Made by a program: the position numbers and the translations under genes. 15,910 bases of DNA, taken from CAZJYC01 sp964550165. Lineage in GTDB: Bacteria > Acidobacteriota > Aminicenantia > Aminicenantales > Aminicenantaceae. The DNA is taken from assembly GCA_964550165.1 (NCBI GenBank), contig CAZJYC010000057.1, positions 1 through 15,910 of the forward strand, in the 5' to 3' direction. The notes below the pieces were generated by a model. It had not been told where the DNA came from. It saw only the letters and a program-made list of their open reading frames with translations, and made no database searches. Positions 6,122 to 13,068 of this stretch are shown piece after piece (the stretch's first letter is position 1; each line of letters opens with the position of its first letter).

Positions 6122-6907
6122 ATGGAGGTCGTTGTAAAGAAAAACTATGAGGAAATGAGCCGGTATGCCGCAGAGATAATCGCCGAATGTGTGAAGTCAA
6201 AGCCGGATTGTGTTCTCGGGCTTGCCTCCGGAAGCACGCCCAGAGGAACATACAAAGAATTGATGAAGATGCACAAGCAGGGGCTGGATTTTTCGCGGGT
6301 TAAAACTTTCAACCTCGACGAGTATCTTGGCCTGGGAATCGACCTCAGCCGGCCTTATGCTCAGGATCAGAGCTATGCCCGGTTCATGCATGAGGAGTTC
6401 TTCAAACACGTCAACCTTAAAAAAGAAAACATTCGTATCCCTGACGGCCGCACCAAAGACCCGGAAAAGCACTGCCGCTGGTATGAAGAGGAGATCAGGA
6501 AAGCAGGAGGAATAGACCTTCAGCTTCTTGGGATAGGCCGCAACGGACATATCGCCTTCAACGAGCCCGGCTCCTCGCTTGAATCCAGGACAAGAGTCGG
6601 GCTTTTAACAAAAGAGACTCTCGACGACAACTACGAGAGCTTCTTCAGAAAATCAGGCGTCAGAAGGGCGGAGATGCCGCGCTTTGGGCTCACGATGGGC
6701 ATCGGCACAATCCTTGAGTCGAGACATGTCCTGATGCTGGCCAGCGGAAAGAATAAAGCAGAAGTCGTGGCCAGAGCCCTTGAAGGGCCGGTAACTTCCC
6801 GGATTCCTGCTTCGGCCATCCAGCTTCATTCCGGGAGGGTGACCGTTGTCCTTGATAAAGACGCTGCCTCAAAATTGAAAAATAGAATCTCCTGTGAGTC
6901 TGTTTAA
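6122..6907 (+). CDS. nagB: Glucosamine-6-phosphate deaminase
   Basis: NagB converts glucosamine-6-phosphate to fructose-6-phosphate plus ammonia in the cytoplasm, the committed step of amino-sugar catabolism. The 261-residue protein is full length (E. coli 266). Seen in order: the phosphate-binding loop LGLASGSTPRGTY (32-44), the NLDEY motif with catalytic Asp66, and GIGRNGHIAFNEPG (137-150) with His143 and Glu148. The position of E. coli Asp141 is Asn here, as I recall for Bacillus-type non-allosteric enzymes. RVGLLTKETLDDN (158-170) and the C-terminal SGKNKAEVV helix also fit. I chose ATG 6122 because GGGAGG lies just upstream at 6112-6117; TTG 6107 and ATG 6110 are in frame but leave no spacing for that site. 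The leader contains the palindrome. nagA lies about 5 kb away on the opposite strand, so the pathway genes are not one operon. Confidence 0.95.
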   Translation: MEVVVKKNYEEMSRYAAEIIAECVKSKPDCVLGLASGSTPRGTYKELMKMHKQGLDFSRVKTFNLDEYLGLGIDLSRPYAQDQSYARFMHEEFFKHVNLKKENIRIPDGRTKDPEKHCRWYEEEIRKAGGIDLQLLGIGRNGHIAFNEPGSSLESRTRVGLLTKETLDDNYESFFRKSGVRRAEMPRFGLTMGIGTILESRHVLMLASGKNKAEVVARALEGPVTSRIPASAIQLHSGRVTVVLDKDAASKLKNRISCESV

Positions 6908-6918
6908 AATCGGTTGCC

Positions 6919-6947
6919 TTGCGTATGCAATCGGTCTGAGATATAAA
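6919..6947 (+). promoter_or_regulatory. Possible promoter of the methyltransferase gene
   Basis: TTGCGT (6919-6924), a 17-nt spacer and TATAAA (6942-6947) lie in the nagB-methyltransferase gap. The spacing is ideal and the -10 good, but the -35 is poor. A partial hairpin (CGGTTGC / GCAATCG) overlaps the -35. Confidence 0.3.
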
Positions 6948-6993
6948 TGATGGGACATTCAGCTCTGAAATAAGAGCAAGCTGCGCTTACAGA

Positions 6994-7647
6994 ATGAAAA
7001 GACGAAACCCTTCAAATATTCCCTTTGCAAAGCACGAGGTTGAAGACTATGAAAGGAAAAGATACCGGGGCATAGACCAGAGACTCGTCGACTGGAGGGA
7101 GCGGAGGATTCTGGGGAAGATATTCAGGAAAACAGGCGGCGGCTCTGCCCGCCTCCTGGATTTGCCCTGCGGCTACGGCCGCTTTTCCCGCCTCATTGTT
7201 GAGCGTGGCTTCTTCCTTGTGAGCGGCGATCTCTCTTTTCACATGGTCAAGCGAGCGATAGAAAAAAGCGGGCAATCCATGCCCCTCCCGGGAGTCGTGG
7301 CCGATGCCAGGCAAGGTTTGCCTTTCAAGGACGGCTCATTCCATCTTGTCCTCTCCATGAGGTTTTTCCATCATCTCCATGAAGAGAGTGAGCGGGTAAC
7401 AATCCTTAAAGAGTTTTCCCGGATTTCTTCCGCTTGGATCGCACTTTCTTATTATCAGACGAACTGGCTTCATTCCCTCCAGAGAAAGCTAAGGCGAAGG
7501 ATAAAGAGAAGCAGAACACGGATCAGAATGACCGCGCGACGGGAATTCTTCAAAGAGGCCGGCAGCGCCGGGCTTGAGGTTGTCAGGAGCTTCCCTCTTT
7601 TCAGAGGCATACACAGCCAGCATATCGTTCTTTTGAAGAAAAAATAG
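6994..7647 (+). CDS. Class I SAM-dependent methyltransferase (217 aa)
   Basis: This is a Rossmann-fold methyltransferase of the Methyltransf_11/25 type. Motif I is LLDLPCGYGRFS (54-65), with the Pro-Cys variant of the usual D-x-G-x-G-x-G. The ribose-binding acidic residue is Asp79 in VSGDLS, followed by the motif II-III segment VVADARQGLPFKDGSFHLVLSMRFFHHL (101-128). The C-terminal part is very basic (KLRRRIKRSRTRIRMTARR, 165-183), which may contact membrane phosphates or nucleic acid. It lies 86 nt after nagB on the same strand, with a possible promoter of its own, so co-transcription is uncertain. The substrate cannot be inferred. Proximity to the LPS-kinase operon makes a lipid-linked glycan or isoprenoid acceptor possible. 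ATG 6994 has no clear ribosome binding site, and I see no better upstream start in frame. Confidence 0.85.
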   Translation: MKRRNPSNIPFAKHEVEDYERKRYRGIDQRLVDWRERRILGKIFRKTGGGSARLLDLPCGYGRFSRLIVERGFFLVSGDLSFHMVKRAIEKSGQSMPLPGVVADARQGLPFKDGSFHLVLSMRFFHHLHEESERVTILKEFSRISSAWIALSYYQTNWLHSLQRKLRRRIKRSRTRIRMTARREFFKEAGSAGLEVVRSFPLFRGIHSQHIVLLKKK

Positions 7648-7702
7648 AGCCTGGCTGGATTGATAATTCACAATGTTTTTTCGCCTTTTAAGGGATTGCT
7701 TC

Positions 7703-7717
7703 GCTTCCTGCGGAAGC
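7703..7717. other. Small hairpin between convergent genes
   Basis: GCTTCC-TGC-GGAAGC lies in the 89-nt gap between the methyltransferase and beta-barrel genes. No U-tract follows directly on either strand, so a terminator role is unproven; it may be a decayed REP-like element. Confidence 0.3.
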
Positions 7718-7736
7718 TCCGAACAGCAAGAAAAAG

Positions 7737-8942
7737 CTAAAATCTTAGCTTGAAGCCGGTTTTAACGGTCACACCAGAGAAGTCGATAACAGCTTCGCGG
7801 GCATTGTATTCCAGATATCCGGTGGGCAGTTTCTCCCGGATGTAAAGCTGGGGATAGAGAGTCCCGTCCGGGCCTGTGCTCTTTTCAAAATAATAGAGCT
7901 TGCCTTCTTCAGTGACGGTTCCTGTTGAGTCGACCTCGGTGTGTGTTCCCTTAAAGCCATCTATCCTGGCATAACGGCCTGTGACTTCCAGGAGGAGGCT
8001 CCAGGCTGAGGAGAGTTTCCTTTCCAGTCCAAGACTTCCCACGAGGCCGAGGCCTCGGGCTTTCGCATCGCCCGTCTGGCGTCTCGGGTCACTTCCCTGG
8101 AAATTGTAGAAATAAGAGCCACGGGCAAAGTAATACTCGACTCCACCCTTCAGATAGACGGGCAAAAAAGGATAATAGCAAACAAAGGCCCTTAAAGGCA
8201 GAGCCTGAAATTCAGGCCGGACGGTGAGTGTCTCGGTGGAAAGCCCCTGCTGGAATTCGACCAGGCTTTCCCTTTCTCCATGAAGGTAATCGGCAGCCAG
8301 ACCCAGGAAGAGCCGGGAAGAGAGGGAAAAAGATATCTCTCCTCCAAAAATATAGCCAAGATGGGCCGGACTGACCTCGCCATCCCTTTCCCAATGGGTA
8401 TCGTCCTCATGAAAGTCAACAACTCCTACAGCTCCGTTGTTTAAATCAGAGGCCGAGACAGAGCTTCCGCCTCCGGAAAGGGTGATTTCCATCCGAAGGC
8501 GATATGGTTTATGAGACGGCTCCCTGGAGATGGGCTGAATGATGGGCTTTTCCTGTATTTTCTCCGGTCCTTTCAACACCTCTTGTTCTGGCACCTTTCT
8601 GATGGGCTTTTTTGCTTCCACAGGTCTTTCCACTACAACAACTATGCTTTCATGGACATAGCCCTGAACGCGTTCGCCGTCTTCCGTGGTTATCACCACC
8701 AGATACCATTCGCCTTCTTTTGCGGTGGATTCAAGAATTGTTCCCTGAGGAACCTGGTAAATGATGACGCTTCCGATATCGGGCTTTAATCGGATGTTTG
8801 CCATTTCCGTGACCACTTTGAGCTTCGTGACAGCTTCCTGCCGCTCAGCCGCTGGAGATAAAATAAAGGACATTGCGAACAGTAGAAGGAAAATGCAGGT
8901 TGCGTGGAGAATGCGACAATTTCTTCCCTTGGTCAGCGTCAT
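7737..8942 (-). CDS. Outer-membrane beta-barrel protein with N-terminal SH3b domain (401 aa)
   Basis: The N-terminus is a signal peptide: basic MTLTKGRNCR, hydrophobic ILHATCIFLLLFAMSFILSP (11-30), then AAERQEA. Residues about 40-103 form a bacterial SH3 domain (KVVTEMANIRLKPDIGSVIIYQVPQGTIL... GYVHESIV), a fold that often binds peptidoglycan or peptides. A Pro/Lys/Glu-rich linker (104-147) follows. From about 148 to the end come alternating amphipathic strands rich in Gly and aromatics (GYIFGGEISFSLSSRLFLGLAADYL, VYLKGGVEYYFARGSYFYNF). The last strand VKTGFKLRF ends in Phe, the usual outer-membrane insertion signal. ATG 8942 is set by a perfect promoter ending 13 nt upstream; the frame stays open to 9236, but that part lies upstream of the promoter and translates the palindromic repeat. 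The architecture suggests a barrel anchored to the periplasmic wall. Specific function unknown. Confidence 0.82.
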   Translation of the reverse strand: MTLTKGRNCRILHATCIFLLLFAMSFILSPAAERQEAVTKLKVVTEMANIRLKPDIGSVIIYQVPQGTILESTAKEGEWYLVVITTEDGERVQGYVHESIVVVVERPVEAKKPIRKVPEQEVLKGPEKIQEKPIIQPISREPSHKPYRLRMEITLSGGGSSVSASDLNNGAVGVVDFHEDDTHWERDGEVSPAHLGYIFGGEISFSLSSRLFLGLAADYLHGERESLVEFQQGLSTETLTVRPEFQALPLRAFVCYYPFLPVYLKGGVEYYFARGSYFYNFQGSDPRRQTGDAKARGLGLVGSLGLERKLSSAWSLLLEVTGRYARIDGFKGTHTEVDSTGTVTEEGKLYYFEKSTGPDGTLYPQLYIREKLPTGYLEYNAREAVIDFSGVTVKTGFKLRF

Positions 8943-8955
8943 CTTTTCTGGAAAG

Positions 8956-8984
8956 ATTATAGAGGAGGGATTTTGGGCTGTCAA
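8956..8984 (-). promoter_or_regulatory. Consensus sigma-70-type promoter of the beta-barrel gene
   Basis: The minus strand reads TTGACA (8984-8979), exactly 17 nt (8978-8962), then TATAAT (8961-8956): a full consensus match. The predicted start is near 8949, about 7 nt before ATG 8942, so the mRNA would have almost no leader and no Shine-Dalgarno. This fixes the start codon of the gene. Confidence 0.8.
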
Positions 8985-8985
8985 G

Positions 8986-9004
8986 AAAAAGGGGACTGTG
9001 CCCT
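8986..9004. repeat. Degenerate copy 3 of the palindrome, between divergent promoters
   Basis: The left arm AAAAAGGGGAC is intact; the right arm carries mismatches (GTGCCCTT in place of GTCCCCTT). It fills the gap between the -35 of the beta-barrel gene (8979-8984) and the -35 of the DUF1573 gene (9004-9009), so any binding protein would touch both promoters. Confidence 0.7.
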
Positions 9005-9033
9005 TGCCAATCTTTTTGAAAAAATGGTAATAT
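9004..9033 (+). promoter_or_regulatory. Promoter of the DUF1573 gene
   Basis: TTGCCA (9004-9009), an 18-nt spacer and TAATAT (9028-9033). It is followed by a roughly 24-nt leader with a strong GGAGGAGG before ATG 9058. It is arranged back to back with the beta-barrel promoter. Confidence 0.5.
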
Positions 9034-9057
9034 TTAAAAAAATTTAAGGAGGAGGCG

Positions 9058-9840
9058 ATGAGAAAGCGGTTGAAAGAAGCAAAGATTGCAGGCCTCTTTC
9101 TCATTTTGGTTTGTTCTATCTTTGCGGGAAGTTCTATCTTCGCTGAGAAAGGACCAAAGATAAAGTTCCAGAAAGAAGTGTGGGATTTTGGAAGGGTCAA
9201 GCAGGGCGAGGTCTTAACCTGTGTGTTTGTTTTCAAAAACGAGGGCGATGAAACGCTTCAAATCAGGAATGTCAGAACATCGTGCGGATGCGCGGCGGCA
9301 CTCGCCTCGGACCAGGAAATCCCTCCTGGAAGGACAGGAGAGATAAAAACAACCTTTGACACCAGAGGGTATGCGGGAAGAGTCAGCAAGCTGGTTTTTG
9401 TCGAATCCAACGACCCTTCTCAGCCCACAAAACAGCTCACGCTTTCTGCCGATATAGAAACGCCTCCAAGCCCGAGGATTAACCTGGGAAGTTACTCTCT
9501 GGACCTGGGTTTAGTTCTTGAGAGAGAAGAAATTCAAGGGAAAGTCAAAATCGAGAACACGGGAGAGCGGGAATTGGAGGTTTTCTTCAATCACAAGAAT
9601 GCTTCCTTTTTCTCTCGCGGAAAAAAAGTGACTTCTCCGCTCAGAATTGCATCCGGAAAAGCGGAAGAGGTCGAGATAAGAATCCCTTCTCCCTCGAAGA
9701 CCGGAGCGGTGAGAGAATATGTTGTCATCCGGTCCAACGACCCATTGCGGCCGTCACTTTCTTTGCCGCTGGCTGCTTATATCGTCACCAAAGATCAGCT
9801 CAAAGAGCTTTTTGCCAGGTATAAAGATATTCTGAAATGA
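9058..9840 (+). CDS. DUF1573 exported Ig-like domain protein (260 aa)
   Basis: A signal peptide is clear: MRKRLKEAKIAG, then LFLILVCSIFAGSSIFA (13-29), with probable cleavage after IFA. The mature part begins with the DUF1573 (PF07610) pattern: 'VWDFGRVKQGE' (41-51), 'FVFKNEGDETLQIRNVRTSCGCAA' (57-80) with the characteristic C-G-C (C76, C78), 'IPPGRTGEIKTTFDTRGYAGRVSK' (88-111) and 'VESNDPSQP' (115-123). A second, less conserved Ig-like repeat covers about 140-243 and again contains 'RSNDPLRPS' (225-233). The family is thought to be periplasmic or surface-located and is common in Bacteroidota and Acidobacteriota; its biochemical role is unknown. The strong GGAGGAGG fixes the start. It is the first of a run of plus-strand genes, with YggT 18 nt downstream, and is divergent from the beta-barrel gene. 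Confidence 0.88.
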   Translation: MRKRLKEAKIAGLFLILVCSIFAGSSIFAEKGPKIKFQKEVWDFGRVKQGEVLTCVFVFKNEGDETLQIRNVRTSCGCAAALASDQEIPPGRTGEIKTTFDTRGYAGRVSKLVFVESNDPSQPTKQLTLSADIETPPSPRINLGSYSLDLGLVLEREEIQGKVKIENTGERELEVFFNHKNASFFSRGKKVTSPLRIASGKAEEVEIRIPSPSKTGAVREYVVIRSNDPLRPSLSLPLAAYIVTKDQLKELFARYKDILK

Positions 9841-9858
9841 TCCGGGACAGGGAATAAG

Positions 9859-10182
9859 TTGATTCTTTTAGCCAATCTTTTAGTCGCCATCACCCGTATT
9901 GTCCACATTGTCTTGATGATCTATATCTGGATTATTATTTTCAGGGCCATTCTTTCCTGGGTCAGGGTCCCCTCCCTCTACCCGGTGGCGGTTTTCCTCT
10001 ATGCTCTGACCGAGCCCGTCTTGAGGCCTTTTCGGAGAATTGTTCCTCCCTACCGTGTGGGAGGGATTGATATCAGTCCGATCCTTGCCATCCTCTTGAT
10101 CTGGTTTATCGATTCCTTTCTGGTGAAATCTCTCTCCATCTATGCCCACCAGCTCCTCAGACAGCATACAGCATATTTTTAA
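9859..10182 (+). CDS. yggT: YggT family integral membrane protein (107 aa)
   Basis: YggT-family signature: an N-terminal hydrophobic helix (about 2-28) running into IIFRAILSWV (26-35), the conserved 'LTEPVLRPFRRIVPPYRVGGIDISPILAILLIWFID' (50-85), and a second membrane helix (about 74-93). It has a single YggT repeat; the E. coli protein has two. Homologues take part in cell division, osmotic response or membrane-protein assembly (YlmG/CCB3 in plastids). The start is TTG 9859, the only plausible initiator before the conserved core in this frame, preceded by GGGACAGGG. The frame is open back to the DUF1573 stop but has no ATG there. It lies 18 nt after DUF1573 and 35 nt before the DUF167 gene. 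The yggT-yggU neighbourhood is widely conserved; yggS and proC are not in this window. Confidence 0.88.
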   Translation: MILLANLLVAITRIVHIVLMIYIWIIIFRAILSWVRVPSLYPVAVFLYALTEPVLRPFRRIVPPYRVGGIDISPILAILLIWFIDSFLVKSLSIYAHQLLRQHTAYF

Positions 10183-10217
10183 TAAAGATCTGGAAGATCA
10201 GCTTTTGAGGCTGTTTT

Positions 10218-10460
10218 ATGGGAGGAAAAGATAAGATTTATGTATCGGTCATGGCTCAGCCCCGTTCGCGGAAGCCCGGAATAGAGAAGTTGAGTTCTGG
10301 AGAATACAGAGTTCGGGTCGCCGCAGCTCCTGTCAGAGGCGAAGCCAACAGAGAGGTCGTCGAGGCGCTCGCTTCCCACCTCGGCCTTCCACCCTCGCGC
10401 TTAAAGATTGTCCGCGGAGAAAAGTCGCGGCGGAAATTGATTATGATCGATCAAACTTAA
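10218..10460 (+). CDS. yggU: DUF167 / YggU family protein (80 aa)
   Basis: This matches the DUF167 family of small (about 80-100 aa) alpha/beta proteins: 'VSVMAQPRSRKPGIEKL' (9-25), 'EYRVRVAAAPVRGEANREVVEALASHLGLPPSRLKIVRGEKSRRKLIMI' (29-77). The P-x-x-G-x-A-N and G-x-x-S-R-x-K motifs are those of the family. Biochemical function is not established. ATG 10218 is preceded by a GAGG a few bases upstream. It follows yggT, as in many genomes, and is 18 nt from the transporter gene, so DUF1573-yggT-yggU-transporter may be one transcript. Confidence 0.9.
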   Translation: MGGKDKIYVSVMAQPRSRKPGIEKLSSGEYRVRVAAAPVRGEANREVVEALASHLGLPPSRLKIVRGEKSRRKLIMIDQT

Positions 10461-10478
10461 GGTGAAGAATGAGCGACG

Positions 10479-11789
10479 ATGGACATTTATAACCTCGTCA
10501 GCTTCTTGGGCATTTTTGTCCTGGCAGCCTTCGCCTGGCTCTGTTCCTCGAAGAGAAGAGTTGTCAACTGGCGTGTTATTTTCTGGGGTATTGCGCTCCA
10601 GCTTTTTTTTGCAATTTTCATCTTTATCGTCCCGATAGGGGCAAAATTTTTCCTGTTTGTCAATAAGATTGTCTTGATTGTTCTCAACAGCGCCACAGAA
10701 GGAACCAAGTTCCTCTTCGGCCGTCTGGCCTTAGCGCCCGGGGAGACTGGCGAAAATGGAGAGGAATCCCTCGGCTATATCCTCGCCTTCCAGGCCCTGC
10801 CGACCATCATCTTCTTCGCGGCCCTGGTCGGGGCTCTTTACTATTTAAAAATCATGCCCCTTCTGATAAGAGGGTTTTCCTATGTTTTCACCAGACTGAT
10901 GAGGATCAGCGGAGCGGAGTCGCTCTGTGCTTCAAGCAATATTTTTGTCGGCGTCGAATCTGCGCTCGTTATCCGGCCGCACATAAAAGAAATGACCGGA
11001 TCAGAGCTGACGACCATTCTTGCTGCAGGAATGGGGACCATTGCCTCCACTGTTCTCGCTCTCTATGTCCTTTTTCTCCAGGGAGAGTTGCCCACCATTG
11101 CCGGCCATCTGGTTTCAGCCTCTTTCCTTTCCGCGCCGGCAGCCGTCATCATGGCCAAGCTCATCGTGCCTGAAAGCGAAAAACCCCTGACCCTGGGAAA
11201 GGATGTCCGGCCTTATTATGAGCGCGAGGACAATCTGATCATGGCCATCGTCAACGGGGCCAACAGCGGACTCCGGTACCTTGGAGGAATCGTTACCCTT
11301 CTGATCGCCTTCCTGGGAATCCTGAAGCTTCTGGACATTATCTTTGGCTGGTTTGGCGGATATCTCAATCACTGGTTTGGGTGGAATTTCGAATGGACGT
11401 TCAGCTCTGTCTTGGGCTATGTCTTTTATCCTTTCACCTTAATACTGGGTGTGCAGCCTTCGGACGCTTTGGCGATTGCTAAAGTCATCGGGGAGAGGAC
11501 AGTCGCGACTGAAGTCGTCTCCTATCGTCACCTGGCCCAGCTCATGGCTGAAGGCGCGCTGTCCGACCCGCGTTCAGCCATCATCGCCTCCTATGCCCTG
11601 TGCGGCTTTGCCCATATCGCCTCGCTGGCCATTTTTGTCGGGGGAATAGGGGCGCTGGCTCCGGAAAGGTTGAAAGACCTCTCTCGCCTTGGGTTCAGGG
11701 CTCTTCTGGCGGCAACCTTGGCCTGTCTGATGACCGCGGCCGTGGCCGGGACTTTCTCCACCAAGGGTTCGATCCTCTTAGGGCGATAG
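10479..11789 (+). CDS. CNT-family (NupC-like) cation-coupled transporter with altered nucleobase site (436 aa)
   Basis: The protein has the concentrative nucleoside transporter architecture: N-terminal helices (about 5-70), the FAFQ-like segment ILAFQALPTIIFFAALVGALYYL (101-123), HP1 region ESLCASSNIFVGVESALVIRPHI (147-169), gate-core repeat with SSVLGYVFYPFTLILG (309-324), HP2-like ERTVATEVVSYRHLAQL (339-355) and YALCGFAHIASLAIFVGGIGAL (372-393). In characterised CNTs the HP1 motif is G-Q-T-E and the late motif is GFAN-x-x-S. Here they read G158-V-E-S161 and GFAH379-I-A-S382, while Glu345 (ribose-contacting Glu332 in Vibrio cholerae CNT) is kept. The nucleobase contacts are therefore changed and the substrate may not be a standard nucleoside. 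No signal of Na+ versus H+ coupling was read. The gene ends in a 12-nt tail-to-tail overlap with nagA, which hints at an amino-sugar-related cargo. Confidence 0.85.
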   Translation: MDIYNLVSFLGIFVLAAFAWLCSSKRRVVNWRVIFWGIALQLFFAIFIFIVPIGAKFFLFVNKIVLIVLNSATEGTKFLFGRLALAPGETGENGEESLGYILAFQALPTIIFFAALVGALYYLKIMPLLIRGFSYVFTRLMRISGAESLCASSNIFVGVESALVIRPHIKEMTGSELTTILAAGMGTIASTVLALYVLFLQGELPTIAGHLVSASFLSAPAAVIMAKLIVPESEKPLTLGKDVRPYYEREDNLIMAIVNGANSGLRYLGGIVTLLIAFLGILKLLDIIFGWFGGYLNHWFGWNFEWTFSSVLGYVFYPFTLILGVQPSDALAIAKVIGERTVATEVVSYRHLAQLMAEGALSDPRSAIIASYALCGFAHIASLAIFVGGIGALAPERLKDLSRLGFRALLAATLACLMTAAVAGTFSTKGSILLGR

Positions 11790-12905
11790 GCTCAAAGCTT
11801 TCCCTTTAAAAAAGACATCCTGGACATTGAGGTTTTTGTCCAGGATGACGATGTCGGCGTCTGCGCCCTTTTTCAGGCAGCCCTTTTTCTTTCCAGCATC
11901 AAGCAAGTTGGCCGGGTTGGAAGTTACGGTTGCCAGGATATCCTGGAATGACTTTCCGCTGAAATGCACCATGTTTTTTAAGGCCGAATTCAGGGAGACT
12001 GTGGAGCCGAAGAGTTTTCCGTCCCGGGTGTAAACCGCGCCTTTTTTTATTCCGTAAAAATTGGTGGCATCGGTGATCAGAATGATTTTTTCGATGGGCT
12101 TGATCCTGGCAATAAGGGCGAGAATCGAAGGATGAAGGTGGATGCCGTCGGCAATGACCTCCACAAAGACCTCATCGTTGAAAAGCAGGGCTCCTGCAGC
12201 TCCGGGCTCGCGATGAAAGATGCCGCGCATGGTGTTGAAGAGATGGGTGGCAAGCCTGACTCCGGATTTTATCGCTTGCCCGGTCTGCAGGAAATCGGCA
12301 TCGGTGTGGCCGGCTGAGGCGATGATTTTTTGTTTGGTCAGGAAGCGGATGAAAGGCAATGCGCCCTCAATCTCCGGAGCAACGGTCATGATTTTTATGC
12401 TGTGTTCAGAGGCTTCGATGTAGTCTTTCATCTCGGTCAGCGAGGGCAGCCTTATGAATTCTTTTGGCTGGGCTCCGCTTTTCTCCTCGGAGATGTAAGG
12501 CCCTTCAAGGTTCAAACCGAGGATTTCAGGAATATCCTTAAAATCTTTTTTGACCCGGATTAGATTTTTTATGGCCTGAAGTGTCTGTCCGTGGGAAGCG
12601 GTCAAGGTGGTCGGCAGAAGGGACGTCGTTCCGTTTCTTAAATGGAATCTTAATGCCTTTGCGATCGAATCGGGTGAGGAATCCATGAAGTCCACGCCGC
12701 CGCCGCCGTGAAGATGGATGTCGATAAAGCCTGGAACGGCAAGACAGCTCTTGAAGGAAAATACTTTCGCCTGGCGAGGCATGTCTTGGGCGCTCGTTTT
12801 GCCGACCCTGGCAATCTTTTCGCCTTCGATCAGGATGGAGCCGTTTTTAATCGTTTCACTCGGCGTATAAATCTCGCAGTCTTTGATGATTGTGAACTTG
12901 CTCAT
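11778..12905 (-). CDS. nagA: N-acetylglucosamine-6-phosphate deacetylase
   Basis: NagA hydrolyses GlcNAc-6-P to GlcN-6-P plus acetate, feeding NagB and GlmM. The 375-residue protein is complete. It is an amidohydrolase-superfamily barrel with IDIHLHGGGGVDFMD (61-75; H64 and H66), the metal ligand Glu134 in LNLEGPYIS, His200 in SAGHTDA, His221 in THLFNTM, the substrate motif HREPG (231-235) and the catalytic Asp279 in LITDA. The terminal segment SNPANLLD...KGCLKKGADADIVILD is typical. The HxH pair suggests the Bacillus/Mycobacterium-like metal site rather than E. coli HxQ. ATG 12905 has no Shine-Dalgarno, but a TATAAAAT lies 11-13 nt upstream. The 3' end overlaps the convergent transporter gene by 12 nt. 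It lies 163 nt after the two phosphohexomutases on the same strand, so partial co-expression is possible. Confidence 0.95.
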   Translation of the reverse strand: MSKFTIIKDCEIYTPSETIKNGSILIEGEKIARVGKTSAQDMPRQAKVFSFKSCLAVPGFIDIHLHGGGGVDFMDSSPDSIAKALRFHLRNGTTSLLPTTLTASHGQTLQAIKNLIRVKKDFKDIPEILGLNLEGPYISEEKSGAQPKEFIRLPSLTEMKDYIEASEHSIKIMTVAPEIEGALPFIRFLTKQKIIASAGHTDADFLQTGQAIKSGVRLATHLFNTMRGIFHREPGAAGALLFNDEVFVEVIADGIHLHPSILALIARIKPIEKIILITDATNFYGIKKGAVYTRDGKLFGSTVSLNSALKNMVHFSGKSFQDILATVTSNPANLLDAGKKKGCLKKGADADIVILDKNLNVQDVFFKGKALSLSP

Positions 12906-12916
12906 TTGAATGCCAT

Positions 12917-12924
12917 ATTTTATA
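12917..12924 (-). promoter_or_regulatory. -10 region of nagA
   Basis: The minus strand reads TATAAAAT, offering TATAAA or TAAAAT as -10, with a weak TTTAAC 17 nt before TATAAA. The ATG is 11-13 nt downstream, so the leader would be only a few bases. Two GCGTTAAA octamers on the plus strand (12933-12940 and 12973-12980) lie exactly 40 bp apart just upstream. Confidence 0.35.
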
Positions 12925-13021
12925 TTTTTAAAGCGTTAAAGGTTAAATAAATTCTCATTTTATGACAGAGAGGCGTTAAAAATCTGACTGGAGCGAGGAC
13001 CTTCCCGGCTCTCTCTCGGTC

Positions 13022-13044
13022 AAATAAAATCCATCCACAATGGA
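13022..13044 (-). terminator. Weak intrinsic terminator after the phosphohexomutase pair
   Basis: On the minus strand TCCAT-TGTGG-ATGGA (13044-13030) is followed directly by TTTTATTT. The stem is only five pairs with little GC, so it would be leaky at best. It lies 24 nt after the 13069 stop and before nagA. Confidence 0.3.
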
Positions 13045-13068
13045 AGAGGACTCGTTTTTTATCGGGGT

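Noticed and set aside
8943..9236. N-terminal extension of the beta-barrel protein, including K-G-T-V-P-F-F
   Set aside because: It lies upstream of a perfect promoter, translates the palindromic repeat, and covers the divergent DUF1573 promoter and start. The signal peptide begins properly at 8942.
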